From assembly GCA_020430845.1 (NCBI GenBank), contig JAGQJA010000194.1, positions 1 through 36,834 on the forward strand: a stretch of 36,834 nucleotides of DNA, given 5' to 3'. Numbering within the stretch: the first letter of the stretch is position 1; every line of letters starts with the position of its first letter. Position numbers and translations under genes: made by a program. The stretch is from Myxococcales bacterium (GTDB lineage Bacteria; Myxococcota_A; Polyangia; Polyangiales; Polyangiaceae). Positions 24,333 through 33,890 of the stretch are shown piece after piece. A model generated the notes under the pieces. It was not told the origin of the DNA, did no database searches, and saw nothing but the letters and a program-made list of their open reading frames with translations.

Positions 24333-26081
24333 TCACGCGTCGACCTGGGACGCCCAGAGCATGAGCACGCGCTCGCCCGACGCCGCGAGCTCGAGCAGCG
24401 CCCGCTCGCGCGGCGGGACGAGCGCCTGCGCGAGGGCGGCCCACGCGCGACGGCCCGACTCTCCCTCCGTCGGCGGGGCGAGCATGGGCACCGGACGTCG
24501 GGGCGGCCTCGCGACCTCGACCTTGGTGCGCGCGGCCACATGGGCCGGCAACATCGCGCGCAGGTCGGCGAGCGCACCGTCGAAGCCGCCCACGGAGTCG
24601 ACGAGCCCCTTTTCGCGCGCGTCGTCACCTCGGTACACGCGCCCGCGCGCGAGGGCGTCGACCTGGTCCTCGGTCATCTTTCGGCCGCTCGCGACGACGC
24701 GCACGAACGTCTTGTACGTGGCCTCGAGCTCGCGCTCCATCGCGGCGCGCTCGTCGGGCGTCGTGGTGCGCCCCATCGACAAGAGGCCCGCGCGCGCGCC
24801 GCGCTGCACCGTCTCGGTCGTCACGCCCAGACGCTCCAGCAGCGGTTCGGCCGAGAAGCGCGCGGCGATGACCCCGATCGATCCGGTCACGGTGGTGGGC
24901 GCGCACACGATGCGGTGCGCGGGCGCGGCCACGTAGTACCCGCCGCTCGCCGCGACGTTGGCCATGCACGCCACGACGGGCTTCTCGCGCGCGAGCTGAA
25001 CGATCTCGTGGTGCATGCGATCCGACGCGAGCGCGCTGCCTCCGGGCGAGTCGATGTGCAGGATCACGCCCTTGATCCGCGGCGTCGCGCGGGCGAGGCG
25101 GACCATGCGCGCGAGGCGCTCGTCGGTCGCGAGGCGCGAGAACGGTCCGTCGGCGTGCGCGATCGCCCCGTGCACCGGGATGACATAGACGAGGGGCGGA
25201 CGCACGAGCGAGCGCAGGAGGGGACGGCGCTTCATCGCGAGGTAGGCGCCCGCGTCGACCGCCTTGGACATGCTCACGCGCGGACCGCGACGCCCGACGC
25301 GCACGCCCCCCGCGTCGTCGAGCCCCAGCAGCCCGGCGACCTCGTCCGCGTGCGCCACGTCGTCGGCGAGGCCTGCCTCTACCGCGCTCGCCCCGTGGTA
25401 CGGGGCGCCGTCGACGAGCTCCGCCGCGCGCTCGGACGACACTCCCCTGCCCTCGGCGATCGCCGAGATCAGCGCCCCGTGGAAGCCGTCGAGGAGGCGC
25501 TCGAGCTGCTCGCGCTGCGGCGCGCTCATGTCGTCGCGCACCAGCGTCTCGCCCGCCGACTTGTACTCGCCTTGCGCAAAGACCTCGGCCTTCACGCCCG
25601 CGCGGTCGAGCGCGCGCTTGACGTAGCGCGACGTGGTCACGAATCCCACGGGCGCGAGCGTCGCGGCGGGGCCGACGATGACACGCGACGCGGCGCTCGC
25701 CACGAGCACCTCTTTGGTGGCCCCGCCCATGGGCAGGACGACGACGACCTCTTTGCCGCCCTTCTTGGCACGCGCGAGCTGCGCGTGGAGCGACGCGGCC
25801 GACGCCATGCCGGCGTCGAGGCGCTTGATCGTCACGACGATACCGCGCACGCGGGCGTCGACGAGCACGGCGTCGACGAGCTCGCCGAGCGCGTGCAGCG
25901 ATGTGGACTTGTCCTCGCGGCCGCGCTCCCAGAAGCGCCGTTTGGGGATCACGTCGGCGACCGGGCCGTCGATCGTGAGCGAGACGAACGAGCCCGGCTT
26001 GACCGCGACCGCGCGACGCAGGAGCCGGAGCGGGAGGAACACGACGTCGAGGAGCAGACCGACGAGTCGCAGGAGGATCAT
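24333..26081 (-). CDS. sppA: Signal peptide peptidase SppA, long (67K) type
   Basis: A 582-residue inner-membrane serine protease that degrades cleaved signal peptides. Residues 1-25 form the membrane anchor. As in E. coli SppA there are two tandem ClpP-like domains. The general base Lys174 is in the N-terminal domain (AQGEYKSAGETL), and the nucleophile Ser379 is in the C-terminal domain (ANVAASGGYYVAAPAHRI). HIDSPGG precedes it. The two residues in separate domains form the Ser-Lys dyad, so the enzyme looks intact. The ATG at 26081 begins directly before the hydrophobic anchor. The SurA-like gene follows after 41 bp, placing export clean-up next to outer-membrane protein folding. Confidence 0.95.
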   Translation of the reverse strand: MILLRLVGLLLDVVFLPLRLLRRAVAVKPGSFVSLTIDGPVADVIPKRRFWERGREDKSTSLHALGELVDAVLVDARVRGIVVTIKRLDAGMASAASLHAQLARAKKGGKEVVVVLPMGGATKEVLVASAASRVIVGPAATLAPVGFVTTSRYVKRALDRAGVKAEVFAQGEYKSAGETLVRDDMSAPQREQLERLLDGFHGALISAIAEGRGVSSERAAELVDGAPYHGASAVEAGLADDVAHADEVAGLLGLDDAGGVRVGRRGPRVSMSKAVDAGAYLAMKRRPLLRSLVRPPLVYVIPVHGAIAHADGPFSRLATDERLARMVRLARATPRIKGVILHIDSPGGSALASDRMHHEIVQLAREKPVVACMANVAASGGYYVAAPAHRIVCAPTTVTGSIGVIAARFSAEPLLERLGVTTETVQRGARAGLLSMGRTTTPDERAAMERELEATYKTFVRVVASGRKMTEDQVDALARGRVYRGDDAREKGLVDSVGGFDGALADLRAMLPAHVAARTKVEVARPPRRPVPMLAPPTEGESGRRAWAALAQALVPPRERALLELAASGERVLMLWASQVDA

Positions 26082-26135
26082 CGCCGCAGACTGTCGTACG
26101 GCGCGCGCCGCTTGTCATGCTCCTTGTGCGGCGAC

Positions 26136-27077
26136 TCAGGGCGGCGGCACGCCGAGATCGCGTCGCACGTCGTCGAGCGGACGGCTGAGCTCGGGCCAGT
26201 AATCCCACCCGTCGGAGAGATCGCGACGCAGGGCGGCGCCCCGCTCGAGCGCGCGCAAGACCATGGGCGGGTCGAAGTGGCCCGTGCGTCCCTCGGAGTA
26301 GGGAGAGACCTTGATGGCGAGGTGGAACTGGAGCGCGATCGTGAAGAGCCAGAAGAACGGGTCTTCGCGCCGGTAGCCGGCGATGAAGCTCACGACCTGG
26401 ACCTCGCCGTCGGGATCGGTGCCGTAGCCCGCGAGCACGTGCGTCATGTCGTGCCACACGCCGTCCTCGGCCACCACGCCCTCTCCCGGAAAGCCGAGCT
26501 CGTTGAGCACGATGAACTCCCAGTATGCGCGTCCGAGCGTGCCCTCGGGGAGCTTGCCCAGATCGTTGTAGCGGCGCGCGAGATCGGGGTCCTTCGCGAG
26601 CCCGATCATCGGGCCGACGATCTTCCACACGCCGCGCAGGCCGTTGGCGGCGAGCGCGCGCTCGAAGATCGGCCGCGCAAAGGAGCGGCGCGCGAGGTCG
26701 AGCCACATGACGCGCGTGTGGCCTTCGGCGAGCTGGCGCAGGTTCTTGACGCGGGGCTCGTCGACGTCGAGCGCGCGGGCAAAGCGCTCCACCTCGCCGG
26801 CCTCGTCCTCGGTGGCGTGGCCGTCGAGGAGCGTCGTGAGGATCATGGCCTGGATCGCCAGCTCGCGGTGCGCGCGCGTCTCGAGCACGCGGCCCAGCTC
26901 GTCGGGCTCGATCGGCGTCAGCGCGCTCACGTCGACCCCGTCGAGCCTCAGCGCCTTCGCGGCCGTCTCGATGAAGCGGAGCTCGGGCGTCGAGCGTTCG
27001 CCGTCGGCGCCGGCGACCGTGACGAGGGCGCGCAGGCCGGCCGTGGCCTGTTCGGTCGAGAGGGCGAGAGACGCCAT
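26136..27077 (-). CDS. TerB-like/COQ4-like fusion protein
   Basis: A 313-residue soluble protein with two parts. Residues about 8-118 read as a TerB-like helical domain with two acidic DG motifs, VAGADGERSTPE and LLDGHATEDEAGE. Residues about 135-300 resemble COQ4, which takes part in ubiquinone biosynthesis. They carry its metal motif HDMTH (209-213) followed by E225 in VLAGYGTDPDGEV. COQ4 homologues of this kind usually stand alone; the N-terminal TerB-like part may recruit it to a membrane stress complex. No other quinone biosynthesis gene is in the window. The ATG at 27077 is the natural start, with only a weak AGG upstream. The function of the fusion is unknown. Confidence 0.8.
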   Translation of the reverse strand: MASLALSTEQATAGLRALVTVAGADGERSTPELRFIETAAKALRLDGVDVSALTPIEPDELGRVLETRAHRELAIQAMILTTLLDGHATEDEAGEVERFARALDVDEPRVKNLRQLAEGHTRVMWLDLARRSFARPIFERALAANGLRGVWKIVGPMIGLAKDPDLARRYNDLGKLPEGTLGRAYWEFIVLNELGFPGEGVVAEDGVWHDMTHVLAGYGTDPDGEVQVVSFIAGYRREDPFFWLFTIALQFHLAIKVSPYSEGRTGHFDPPMVLRALERGAALRRDLSDGWDYWPELSRPLDDVRRDLGVPPP

Positions 27078-27095
27078 GTCGATAGCCTACACCGC

Positions 27096-27836
27096 TCAGA
27101 AGAACGTCGTCCCGAGACCCGCCGCGACGCCGCGCTCGCCGAAGGCGACCCCCTCGACGAAGAGGTCGACCTTGCGCGCGAGCAGCGCCAGCGAGACCCC
27201 GCCGCCGAGCTGATACTTGTAGAGATCGGTCCCCGTGACGGCTTCGTCGTCGAAGCGCCAGTAGATCGGCCCGCCGAAGGCGCGCGCGACCGCGTACGGC
27301 GTCAGCGCGTCGAAGAAGGTCTTGCCGACCACGGCGCCGACGCGCGCGTCGAAGGCCGTGTACCGAGGTGTGTCCGTGAGGGTGCGCGTGAGCATGTGCG
27401 TCGTCGAGATCGCGGCCGTGAGCTGCACGAACGGCGCGGCGCCTGCGCCGTCGACGACGCGCCCGGCGATCCCGACGTAGCCCGACCAACCGGGGCCGAT
27501 TTCGTCGCGCGACGCGCCGTGCGTGAGCGCGCCGCCCGCGATGCCGCCCGCACCGACCTGGAGCGACAGCTTGGACGCGAGCGGCACCTCGACGCCGCCG
27601 AGCACCGCGTGGCGCGACAGGTCGGCGCGACGGCCGGAGCCGAAGAGCAGCGTCGTCGACGTGTACGCGTAGCCCGCGGTGAGGCGGATGATGGGCGGCT
27701 TGGCCGCGCTCGCCTTGTTGCGCGGGTACTCGCACATCACCGGTCCGCCCGGATAGGCCGCGCCGCACGCGCTGGCGTCACGCCACACCGACGACACGAC
27801 GAGGGCCGCGGACAGCGCGAGGAGGACGCGGCGCAC
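27096..27836 (-). CDS. Putative outer-membrane beta-barrel protein
   Basis: A 246-residue exported protein. The signal peptide covers about residues 1-23, ending ASA before CGAAYPGG. The rest alternates polar and hydrophobic residues in short strands (IIRLTAGYAYTSTTLLFG, KLSLQVGAGGIAGGAL, FVQLTAAIS). It ends in a terminal Phe (GLGTTFF), the signature that BAM recognises on outer-membrane barrels. I recognise no specific family. The start is GTG at 27834-27836; an ATG 8 nt upstream is out of frame and no strong ribosome binding site is seen. It lies 18 bp before the TerB-COQ4 gene, in the same direction. Confidence 0.75.
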   Translation of the reverse strand: MRRVLLALSAALVVSSVWRDASACGAAYPGGPVMCEYPRNKASAAKPPIIRLTAGYAYTSTTLLFGSGRRADLSRHAVLGGVEVPLASKLSLQVGAGGIAGGALTHGASRDEIGPGWSGYVGIAGRVVDGAGAAPFVQLTAAISTTHMLTRTLTDTPRYTAFDARVGAVVGKTFFDALTPYAVARAFGGPIYWRFDDEAVTGTDLYKYQLGGGVSLALLARKVDLFVEGVAFGERGVAAGLGTTFF

Positions 27837-27910
27837 GTGCCCATGGTAGCGGCAACGTGTGCCCACGTCCCCTCGCGCGTCGTGGTCCGGCTGAGCTCTG
27901 TATGCCGACC

Positions 27911-28405
27911 TCAGACGAGCGTGCCGTACTCGCGGAGCGCCCTGTTGAGGTCGCTCGCGACGTCGAAGAGGCGCGCGTCGTACCCACTCGCGAGGAGCGC
28001 GACGTTGGAGCCGCACGCGTCGCGGAGCAGCAGCCGGTGGTGATCCGGCGACCGCGTCGTCCCCGACGGCGTCACCTCGACGGCCGCGTGCACCGGCGCC
28101 GCCAAGCGGAGCACCGTGGCGGCGTGCTCGCCGGCCGTGACCACGCGCAGGTGGCGGTGGCTCGCGTCGACCGTGAGCTCGACGCGCGTGCTCGTGCGCG
28201 TGAACGCGAACGCGCCGAAGCACGCGACGATGCCCACGAGCGGCGCAGTCGCGGCGAGCGCCGGGTCGAGCGATCCTCCCCCGACCGAGACGACGCCGAA
28301 GGTCGCGACGAACACTGTCAGCGCGCGCAAGAACGCCTTGGTCGCGTCGTACCAAACGAGCTGGGTGGGGGTGGCGGCGACCGCGCGCCCCGGAGACCTG
28401 TACAT
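27911..28405 (-). CDS. Small membrane protein of unknown function
   Basis: A 164-residue protein with two adjacent membrane helices (about residues 24-45 and 52-68). A soluble, beta-rich C-terminal domain follows (about 70-164). A PH-like fold is possible given the strand pattern and terminal helix (DVASDLNRALREYG), but I cannot confirm it. I chose the ATG at 28403-28405 because GAGG lies about 7 nt upstream. An alternative GTG start at 28453 would add 16 basic residues. No function can be assigned. Confidence 0.65.
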   Translation of the reverse strand: MYRSPGRAVAATPTQLVWYDATKAFLRALTVFVATFGVVSVGGGSLDPALAATAPLVGIVACFGAFAFTRTSTRVELTVDASHRHLRVVTAGEHAATVLRLAAPVHAAVEVTPSGTTRSPDHHRLLLRDACGSNVALLASGYDARLFDVASDLNRALREYGTLV

Positions 28406-28528
28406 GACCAACCTCGGGGCGCCGGCGCTGCGCCTTCGAGACAAGCTAAGCACCGGGGATGACAGCGGAAGACGCGATCGGACGGGCTCGATCCGATTTT
28501 CGCCGAGGCGGCCCGCCGAGAATGCCGC

Positions 28529-31500
28529 CTACTCCCAGCCGCGCATCTTCGCGCGCAGGCGCGCCGCGAGGGCGAGGGCACGATCGCGGCGGAGCGTGAC
28601 GAGGATCATGATCCCGAGGATGAACAAGCCCGTCGCCGAGAGGAGCACGAAGCCCACGCGGTGATCGCGCAGGCCCGCGTAGACGAGGTTGGCGATCACG
28701 TCGAGCGTGAGCGCCATCGTCGCGAGCGCGAGGTACGCGCGCACCCGCAGCACGAGCCCCGCCACGACGCCGAGCAAGCACACGGCGCCGAAGACGACCG
28801 AATACGTGCCGTCCTCGGCCGCGCCGAGGCGCAGCGCGAGCTTGAGGCCCGCGGGCATGTAGAGGAGGCCGCCGCCGATGACGCGCACCGCGCTCCGCGC
28901 CGCAGGGCTCATCTTCGAGGCGAAGATCTGTCCGAGGGCCGCGACGAGCAGGCCGAGCGGTCCAACCCAGATCTCCACGCCGTCGAGCCCGCGCGCGAGG
29001 GCGAAGACGACGAGCGCGACGTTGGCCGCGAGCGCCGCGAGCGAGCTGAAGACGCGGCTCTTCTCTGCGAACGCCGTCGCGCCGTAGAGCATCGCGGCGC
29101 CGAGGGCGAAGATCGCCGCGGCGTCGTTGGTCCCCTGCATCGTGACGAACGCGAGCACGAGCGGGAGCACGGCGAGGAAGCGCCGCGTCGCCCCGGCCAC
29201 GCGTTCGGCGCCCCGCCGGCGAGCCACGACCGCGACGCCGAGCAGCGTGAAGCCGTACGCCAGCCCCAGTAGGGCGTGCAGCTCGGGGCGCACGCCGAGA
29301 TCGCGGGTGGCGAACGTGTAGAGCCCCACCACGAAGAGCTCGACGACGTACACGTGCCGCGCCGTCTTCTGGCGCACCACCGCGTCGAACGAGACGACGA
29401 GCGGCACGCCGAGCGCGACGACGCCGCACACGCCCACGTACAGTCCGCCCGGCTCGGGCGCGGCGAGGAACGCGACCATCACGGCGCCCGCTGCGACGAC
29501 GACGACGTCGCGACCGATCGCGGTGCCGGCGCTGGCAAACGTCCGCTCGGCGCGCGCGAGCATCACGACGGCCGCGTGCGCGGCGAGGACCGCGATCGCG
29601 ACGCCCGCGGCGACGGCGGGCCCGTCGCGCGTGGTGAGGCGCGAGACATCGGCCGCGCTGGTGTACGAGAGCGACGCGCCCAAGGCCGCCCCCGCCAGAC
29701 CGAGCAGCAGCGGCGGGAGCACCGACAGGGCGCCCGCGATCGTCCCGCGCCACGACCACGCGGCGGCCGCCGACGCGACGCCGAGGAGCGCGAGCGTGAT
29801 CCCGGGCGACGACGTCTGCGCCCACGCGCCGCCAGCCGCGTCGTTCGAAGCGGCGAAGATCGACGCGAGCGCGCCCGCCGGGTCTGTCGGCGCGAGAGCC
29901 GTGACGGCGTAGAGCAACGCGAAGGCGCCCAACGCGGCGGCGAAGACCTGAGACGCGAGGAGCGTGGTCTGATCTCGCCCGTCGCGCAGCGCGAGGTAGC
30001 GACCACCGACGACGACCGCGAGCGCCTCGGCCGCGAGCGCGGGGCCCGACCACGCGGGCACGAGCGGTCCCACGAAGGCGTGCACCAAGAGCGGCAGACC
30101 GAGCGCGATGGGGAGCGCTCCCAGCGGCGGACCGCGCGAGAGGAGCCCGAGCGCGCCCGCGAGGATCAGGAGCACCGCCGTGACGAGCGAGGGTTGCGCC
30201 GTGAGGTCGACCGCCACGACGAACGCACCGACGGCGCTCGCGATCGTGAGGGCCCGCGGGACCGCGTCGTCGTCGGGCGCGTCGAGCACCGAGCGCAGCG
30301 CGCGAGTCGCCGCGGGCGCGCGCGTGGCGATCATGCCCAGGAGCGCGCAGGCCACGACGAAGACGCCGCCGCCGAACGCCGCGCGATCCCAGAGCGGCAC
30401 GAGCCCGTCGGGCGCGACCAGGTAGAGCGCCGCGTTGGTCCAGTCGTTCGCCGCCGCGTCGGCCATGGCCGTCGGGACCCAGCGGCTTCCCGGCGGAGAC
30501 AGCGGCGTGAGGTGCGGACCGAGCACCGCCCGCTGGGCCGAGGCGAGAGACGCGAACGCGAACAGGAGCGCGAGCGCCGCGTGCAGCAGCGGCGGCCGAT
30601 GCGACGACCGATAGAGGAGCGCACACCCGAGCGCCGCGCCGAACACCATGAGCGGAGGTACGACGACGAGCGCGCGGGAGAGCGACGGACCGCCGACGAG
30701 GAACGCGTCGATGGCGAGGAGCGCTGCGAGCGCCGCCACGCCGGCGTGTGGGATGAAGTGGTAGAGGCGACCGTGCGTCGGTTTGTCGAGCGCAGACGCG
30801 ACCTTGGGGCCGACGCGCACGAACAGACGCGCGACGAGCCACACGCCGAACGCGACGACGCTCAGGTTGCGTCCGACGATCTCGGGCGCGAGCGGTCGGC
30901 CGATGCGGTTCACGATCGCCGTCACCGCGATCGCCAGGCCGCCGAGCGCGAGCGTGCCCACGTGGCCGCGCGCGCCGAACGCTTGGAGCGCGCGCGTGCC
31001 GAAGAGGACGAGCATCGTGACGACGACGGCGACCATCCCCAGGATCGTTGGATCGCGCTCCGAGAGCGTCGGCGGAAACCACCCGCCGGCGACGGCGCCG
31101 ATCCAGGGGAGCGTGAGCGCCGTCGTGAGCGCGGCGATGACCGCGCCCGAGACAGCAAACCCGTCGAGCAGCGCCCAGCCACGACCGCCGAGCGGCAACG
31201 GCACGAGCCCGAAGAGCGCACGGCCGAAGCGCGGAGGCTCGGGCTCGGGCTCACCGCGGAGCGCGCCGATCGCCGAGAGGGCGAGGGCCGAGGTGCCCCC
31301 GACGAAGACGAGCGGCGTCTGCGGCCCCCACACCACCCGCGCGATGACGGCGAGCCCGAGCCCCGCGTGCGCCGTCACGAGCCTGCTCGCGTCGCGCGGA
31401 GCCCGGAGCGCGAGCAACCCCGCCGCGAGGAGCGCCGGCATCGACGCCGCGAGCGACGCCCCGAGATCGGACAGTCCGAGCGCCAGCAGGCGTTGGGGGT

Positions 31501-33508
31501 ACAGCGTGAATACGGCCAGCCACGCGGCCGCGATGCCCGCGACGAGTGAGACGTCGTCGAACGGACGGAGCTCGGAGTCTTTGGGCGCGATCGCCGCGTA
31601 CCCGAGCGCCATCACGGCGTGGATCACGCCGGCAGCGACGAGCGCGTACCCGAGAGAGGCCGTCCACGGATCGTCGCGCGTGGGCACGAGCCAACACGAG
31701 AGCGCGACGACGAGGAGCAACCCGCCCACGTAGTGCTGCGACGGCCGCACCGCGCGACCTCCGAGGTGGGCCGCCGCGGCGAGCGCGAGCGCCACGGTCA
31801 TCGTCGTCGTGCACGCGTCGGTGGCCGGGACCGGCGGCCGCAGCGAGAGCTCGGTCCCCAAGGTGATCGCCGTGACCGCGAGGCTGCTCACGAACGACCA
31901 CGCGAGCACCGACGGCCGACGCGGGAGCAGCACGGGGCCGAGCACGAAGAGCGCCGCAGGGACGACGGCGGGCGCGGCCCACTGCGCCGCGACGGCGTCC
32001 GTCGCGACGCGCGCCACCAAGAACGCGGCGACGTGAGCGAGCGGCACCGCGACGTGGAGCGCGAGCGACCGATGGCGCGCCTCGACCGCGAGCGCCGCGG
32101 CCCCGAGCGCCGCCGCGGCCGCCGGAGCCCACGCCCACACGCCACTCGCGAGCAGCTCGTCGCGCGATCGCACCGCCGCGATGGTGCCCGCGAGCGCCGC
32201 GCCGACCACGAGCGCGAGCGACACCACCGCGACGACGGACGACGCGCCGCGCAGACGGTTCGATAGCGAGCCGGCGGACGCGGGCTCGTGCACGCCGAAC
32301 CAAGACACGGCGCCGAGCGCGGCCACCCATAGCACCGCGGCGAGCTCGGGCGGACCGAACGACGACATGTCGAGGGTCGTGTCTTGCGGGCCGCCGAACA
32401 CGGTGTACGCCGCGACCGCGACGGCGCCGTAGAGAGACGCGCTGAGCGACGCGATCACGCGCGCGTCGGACGCGCGGCGCGCACGGAGCGCGGACCAGAG
32501 CACGACGGCGATCGCGACCAGCGGCGCGGACAGGCGCGCGTTCGTGGTGGTCGCCTCGAAGCCGAGCACGATCTCGAGCGCGAGCGCGGGCACGAGGCCG
32601 ATCACGAGACCGACCCCCGCGCGCGGACCGAAGACGCGGCCGAGCGCGACGAGGGTGCCCGCGCTCGCCACCAAGATCGCCGCGGCGGCCACGGTGCCCG
32701 CGCCCCGCGACATCCCGATCGCCACGGCGCCCGCCACGAACACGACCGGCAAGAGACCGGCCGCGATCACGCCGAGCACCCGACCGGTCACCGCGGAGCG
32801 CTTGGCGAGCACACGCGCGAGCGCGACGAACGCGGCGTGATAGCCGAAGAGGGCTCCGGCGATCACGAGCGGGCGCAGCACACCGTCGAGCGACCGCCAC
32901 GCCTCACGGACGCCCATGAGCGAGCCCGCGAGCACGAGCACGGTGCCGATGAACCAGAAGACCTGCAGCGCGCCGAGCGGTTTGCCCGGTCCGCCGTGCG
33001 CTTCGTCGAGCTCTTCGAGCGCCTCGACCCCGGGCGAGACCACGGTGTCACCGCCCGTCGCGTAGGCGGTGTGGCTCTCGTGATCGACCTCACCGCGCAG
33101 AGGACGAGCGCCCTTCGACGGAGGCGGCGCGTCCTTGGCGACGTCGGCGGCCATCTTTGCGTAGCGCGACGACACCTCGCCGAAGAACGACGTGAAGCCC
33201 GTGGCGAAACGATCGACGCCCGCCTCGAGATCGAGCGACGCCTTCGCCGGCGGCCTCTCCTCCTCTACGCGTGCGGCGTCCCCCTCGGGGGCCGGCTCGA
33301 GCCCGGCCGCGGCGCGCACCCTCTTCGCGGTGGCCGCGTCGATGACCCCGTCCCTGCGCCACTCGTCCAGGCGCTTCGCGAGGCGCGCCCGCTCCCAGGC
33401 CTCGATCTCGGCGCGGGTCTTGGCCGGAAACCCCTTACATGTCGGGCACTTCTGCCCCTCGAAGAGCTCTGCGCACGTAGAGCACAGCTGTCCCCGAACG
33501 CTCCCCAC
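28529..33508 (-). CDS. Giant polytopic membrane protein (1659 aa) with N-terminal zinc-ribbon-like motif
   Basis: The first ~180 residues are soluble. They open with two CxxC pairs, C9/C12 and C21/C24 (LCSTCAELFEGQKCPTC), a likely zinc ribbon, followed by charged helices. From about residue 182 to the end, Ala/Val/Leu-rich membrane helices follow one another with short loops, around forty by eye. No catalytic motif, ATPase, glycosyltransferase signature or large exterior domain is visible. Broad similarity in style to large DUF2339-type membrane proteins is possible but not shown. The start is GTG at 33506-33508, just before the CxxC motif. The gene heads the 12-kb minus-strand run and is divergent from glutaredoxin. 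The unbroken 5-kb frame argues for a functional protein; the function is unknown. Confidence 0.85.
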   Translation of the reverse strand: MGSVRGQLCSTCAELFEGQKCPTCKGFPAKTRAEIEAWERARLAKRLDEWRRDGVIDAATAKRVRAAAGLEPAPEGDAARVEEERPPAKASLDLEAGVDRFATGFTSFFGEVSSRYAKMAADVAKDAPPPSKGARPLRGEVDHESHTAYATGGDTVVSPGVEALEELDEAHGGPGKPLGALQVFWFIGTVLVLAGSLMGVREAWRSLDGVLRPLVIAGALFGYHAAFVALARVLAKRSAVTGRVLGVIAAGLLPVVFVAGAVAIGMSRGAGTVAAAAILVASAGTLVALGRVFGPRAGVGLVIGLVPALALEIVLGFEATTTNARLSAPLVAIAVVLWSALRARRASDARVIASLSASLYGAVAVAAYTVFGGPQDTTLDMSSFGPPELAAVLWVAALGAVSWFGVHEPASAGSLSNRLRGASSVVAVVSLALVVGAALAGTIAAVRSRDELLASGVWAWAPAAAAALGAAALAVEARHRSLALHVAVPLAHVAAFLVARVATDAVAAQWAAPAVVPAALFVLGPVLLPRRPSVLAWSFVSSLAVTAITLGTELSLRPPVPATDACTTTMTVALALAAAAHLGGRAVRPSQHYVGGLLLVVALSCWLVPTRDDPWTASLGYALVAAGVIHAVMALGYAAIAPKDSELRPFDDVSLVAGIAAAWLAVFTLYPQRLLALGLSDLGASLAASMPALLAAGLLALRAPRDASRLVTAHAGLGLAVIARVVWGPQTPLVFVGGTSALALSAIGALRGEPEPEPPRFGRALFGLVPLPLGGRGWALLDGFAVSGAVIAALTTALTLPWIGAVAGGWFPPTLSERDPTILGMVAVVVTMLVLFGTRALQAFGARGHVGTLALGGLAIAVTAIVNRIGRPLAPEIVGRNLSVVAFGVWLVARLFVRVGPKVASALDKPTHGRLYHFIPHAGVAALAALLAIDAFLVGGPSLSRALVVVPPLMVFGAALGCALLYRSSHRPPLLHAALALLFAFASLASAQRAVLGPHLTPLSPPGSRWVPTAMADAAANDWTNAALYLVAPDGLVPLWDRAAFGGGVFVVACALLGMIATRAPAATRALRSVLDAPDDDAVPRALTIASAVGAFVVAVDLTAQPSLVTAVLLILAGALGLLSRGPPLGALPIALGLPLLVHAFVGPLVPAWSGPALAAEALAVVVGGRYLALRDGRDQTTLLASQVFAAALGAFALLYAVTALAPTDPAGALASIFAASNDAAGGAWAQTSSPGITLALLGVASAAAAWSWRGTIAGALSVLPPLLLGLAGAALGASLSYTSAADVSRLTTRDGPAVAAGVAIAVLAAHAAVVMLARAERTFASAGTAIGRDVVVVAAGAVMVAFLAAPEPGGLYVGVCGVVALGVPLVVSFDAVVRQKTARHVYVVELFVVGLYTFATRDLGVRPELHALLGLAYGFTLLGVAVVARRRGAERVAGATRRFLAVLPLVLAFVTMQGTNDAAAIFALGAAMLYGATAFAEKSRVFSSLAALAANVALVVFALARGLDGVEIWVGPLGLLVAALGQIFASKMSPAARSAVRVIGGGLLYMPAGLKLALRLGAAEDGTYSVVFGAVCLLGVVAGLVLRVRAYLALATMALTLDVIANLVYAGLRDHRVGFVLLSATGLFILGIMILVTLRRDRALALAARLRAKMRGWE

Positions 33509-33548
33509 GCAGCGAGTCTACGCGCCTGCCGCGCGGGGCGCCGAAATC

Positions 33549-33554
33549 TGTAAT
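33549..33554 (+). promoter_or_regulatory. Candidate -10 element of the glutaredoxin gene
   Basis: TGTAAT matches TATAAT at five of six positions and is the only AT-rich hexamer in the 74-bp gap between the giant membrane protein and glutaredoxin genes. Transcription would start near 33561, downstream of the ATG at 33553. This supports translation from the ATG at 33583. I see no -35. Confidence 0.35.
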
Positions 33555-33582
33555 GGTCGGCCGGCTCGGCACCTGTGGGTAC

Positions 33583-33876
33583 ATGAGCAAGCACACCTCG
33601 CCGACCGTCCGCACCCCCAGCCGGGTCATCGTCTATTCGACGACGTACTGCCCGTACTGCGTGCGCGCGACGCACCTCTTGCGTCGCCGTGGCATCGCGT
33701 TCGAAGAGATCGACGTCACGCACGATCACGAGACGCGCGCCTGGCTGGTGAAGACCACCGGGCGCAGGACCGTCCCGCAGATCTTCATCGACGGGGCCTC
33801 GATCGGCGGCTCCGACGAGCTCGCCGCGCTCGACGCCGCCGGAAAGCTCCGCGACCTGGAGGGCGCCGCCGCCTGA
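33583..33876 (+). CDS. grxC: Glutaredoxin (dithiol, GrxC type)
   Basis: A 97-residue thioredoxin-fold protein that reduces disulfides and glutathione mixed disulfides using glutathione. The active site is CPYC (Cys23, Cys26), with the cis-proline loop TVPQIFI (Pro65) and the glutathione-binding GGSDEL. Its length is normal for the family. I prefer the ATG at 33583 to one 10 codons upstream, because the shorter N-terminus fits the family and the upstream ATG overlaps the likely -10 element. Confidence 0.93.
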   Translation: MSKHTSPTVRTPSRVIVYSTTYCPYCVRATHLLRRRGIAFEEIDVTHDHETRAWLVKTTGRRTVPQIFIDGASIGGSDELAALDAAGKLRDLEGAAA

Positions 33877-33890
33877 GCTACGATGGGGGC

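Noticed and set aside
24625-27768. 1047-codon minus-strand open frame overlapping sppA and the TerB-COQ4 gene
   Set aside because: It is the same strand but a shifted frame of recognised genes, and the product is Arg/Ala/Gly low-complexity sequence.
24540-28043. 1167-codon plus-strand open frame across sppA and the TerB-COQ4 gene
   Set aside because: It crosses several well-supported genes on the other strand and reads as low-complexity Arg/Glu/His sequence; a frame artefact.
28477-28500. Hairpin ATCGGA/TCCGAT followed by TTTT, terminator-like on the plus strand
   Set aside because: All genes around it are on the minus strand, and on that strand the T-run is on the wrong side of a 6-bp stem.
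29276-31549. 757-codon plus-strand open frame opposite the giant membrane protein
   Set aside because: It is an almost pure Arg/Glu/Asp/His complement of Ala/Val/Leu membrane-helix codons, an expected artefact.
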